13,361 nucleotides of DNA from an uncultured Mycoplasmatota bacterium (GTDB lineage: Bacteria > Bacillota_I > Bacilli_A > RF39 > UBA660), in NCBI GenBank assembly GCA_900553045.1, contig USBW01000006.1, forward strand, positions 1 through 13,361, read 5' to 3'. This document shows positions 12,653 to 13,361 of this stretch, piece by piece (within the stretch, counting starts at the first letter, position 1; each line of letters begins with the position of its first letter). The position numbers were made by a program, and so were the translations under genes. The notes under the pieces were generated by a model. The model was given only the letters and a program-made list of their open reading frames with translations, made no database searches and had not been told where the DNA came from.

Positions 12653-13361
12653 TCTTAAATTATTAAATTATATTTTTACTGTTATTACAATTATTATTGT
12701 CCTTATTTTTATAATAATTACTTTAAAAAAACCGAAAAATTTAGAGACTAAGCCAAAAGAATCATCTTTTAAATTAAAGATGCAAAAGTTTTTCAACAGC
12801 AGACAATTTAAAGTAGGAGCCATTATAATTGTCATTTTCTTGGCTGTTTTTACCAGATTTTATAAAATAACGACTATTTTAAATGGTTTACATGTCGATG
12901 AAGCTGGCATGGCTTATGACGCTTTTACTTTAGCTAATTATGGGGTAGACAGGTACTTAAATAGTTTTCCTGTTTATATGATTAACTTTGGTGGTGGCCA
13001 GAGTGCTTTATATACTTATCTTGCAGCTTTAATTGTTAAAGTAGTAGGTCTTAATGTGTTAGCTATCAGGTTACCAGGAATACTTTTAAGTCTTTTAGCC
13101 ATAGTCTTTGGTTTTATAGCTATTAGAAAAAGTCATGGTTTTAAATGGGGATTATTATTTGCTATTTTAATGATCATTTGTCCTTGGCATGTGATGCAGT
13201 CACGTTTTGGATTAGATTGCAATCTGCTTTCATCTTTACTTACGATTGCTATTTCGGCGCTTTACCTGAGTAAAAAATGGTGGCATTATCTAATAACCGG
13301 AATTTTGTTTGGTCTAACTTTGTATACTTATGCTCTTGCTTATTTAATTGTCCCAATCTTC
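12642..13361 (+). CDS. GT-C fold glycosyltransferase, PMT/ArnT (GT39)-like, N-terminal part
   Basis: Open to the window edge: 240 codons with no stop, so the 3' part is missing. The protein is a polytopic membrane enzyme. There is an N-terminal helix (about 10-28), a charged loop, and a second helix (58-71) ending in TRFYKI. Then comes LHVDEAGMAYDA with the acidic pair D86-E87, placed like the catalytic Asp-Glu of the first outer loop in GT39-type enzymes. Further helices follow, with ALYTYLAA, RLPGILLSL, PWHVMQSRFG and LTLYTYALAYL, typical of this superfamily. Such enzymes transfer a sugar from a polyprenyl-phosphate donor to protein, lipid or polymer outside the membrane. The sugar and acceptor cannot be told. 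It follows the adhesin-sortase genes by position. No Shine-Dalgarno precedes the ATG, and an upstream TAA in the same frame (12618-12620) rules out an earlier ATG/GTG/TTG start. Confidence 0.85.
   Translation, partial: MKLDLKLLNYIFTVITIIIVLIFIIITLKKPKNLETKPKESSFKLKMQKFFNSRQFKVGAIIIVIFLAVFTRFYKITTILNGLHVDEAGMAYDAFTLANYGVDRYLNSFPVYMINFGGGQSALYTYLAALIVKVVGLNVLAIRLPGILLSLLAIVFGFIAIRKSHGFKWGLLFAILMIICPWHVMQSRFGLDCNLLSSLLTIAISALYLSKKWWHYLITGILFGLTLYTYALAYLIVPIF

Noticed and set aside
1..13361. Search for CRISPR arrays, insertion sequences, tRNA/rRNA genes, phage genes and attachment sites
   Set aside because: No regularly spaced repeats, transposase motifs, CCA-ended cloverleaf sequences or integrase-like proteins were seen on either strand.

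Overview
The window is AT-rich (by eye about two-thirds A+T), and every supported gene lies on the + strand. The features point to a low-GC Gram-positive bacterium of the Bacilli/Mollicutes side of the Firmicutes: TTGACA/TATAAT promoters, AGGAGG-type ribosome binding sites, a T-box leader in front of thrS, a DnaI-type helicase loader, a SpoIID-type protein, and a sortase with a CnaB-repeat surface protein. An uncultured gut Bacilli/Erysipelotrichia/RF39-like lineage would fit, but no rRNA or other marker here lets me name the taxon. The long genes read cleanly in the standard code with TAA/TAG stops, so nothing suggests that TGA encodes Trp.

Layout. (1) 1-737: the last codons of an upstream gene, a terminator, then a cofactor-dependent phosphoglycerate mutase reading frame. 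It lacks about 31 N-terminal residues, including the RHG catalytic histidine strand, and is probably a 5'-truncated pseudogene. A terminator follows. (2) 736-1321: a consensus promoter drives a single small membrane-anchored protein of unknown function, closed by its own terminator. (3) 1356-4072: dnaI and an overlapping gene for an RNB (RNase II/R-like) protein with an unfamiliar N-terminal half and one substituted catalytic aspartate position, then a terminator. (4) 4073-6167: promoter, threonine T-box riboswitch, thrS (lacking the TGS domain), terminator. (5) 6212-7474: a SpoIID-like membrane protein. (6) 7506-8595: a likely two-gene unit of an unknown soluble protein and trmL, ended by a terminator overlapping the trmL stop. 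(7) 8641-13361: a surface-protein operon. It holds a secreted thioester-domain protein with three CnaB/SpaA-type domains and a VPDTA sorting signal, an overlapping sortase gene, a five-helix membrane protein with a long charged tail, a 23-codon ORF, and the start of a GT-C (PMT/ArnT-like) glycosyltransferase that runs off the window.

How the genes work together. Regions 1-6 are mostly housekeeping: replication restart/initiation, RNA metabolism, tRNA charging under amino-acid control, tRNA wobble methylation. Region 7 is the accessory part. It plausibly makes, anchors and perhaps glycosylates a surface adhesin that can bond covalently to a target through a Cys-Gln thioester. Its sortase has Gln where the family normally has the catalytic Arg, and the substrate has the unusual sorting pentapeptide VPDTA. 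That gives a testable enzyme-substrate pair and is the best candidate here for something not yet described.
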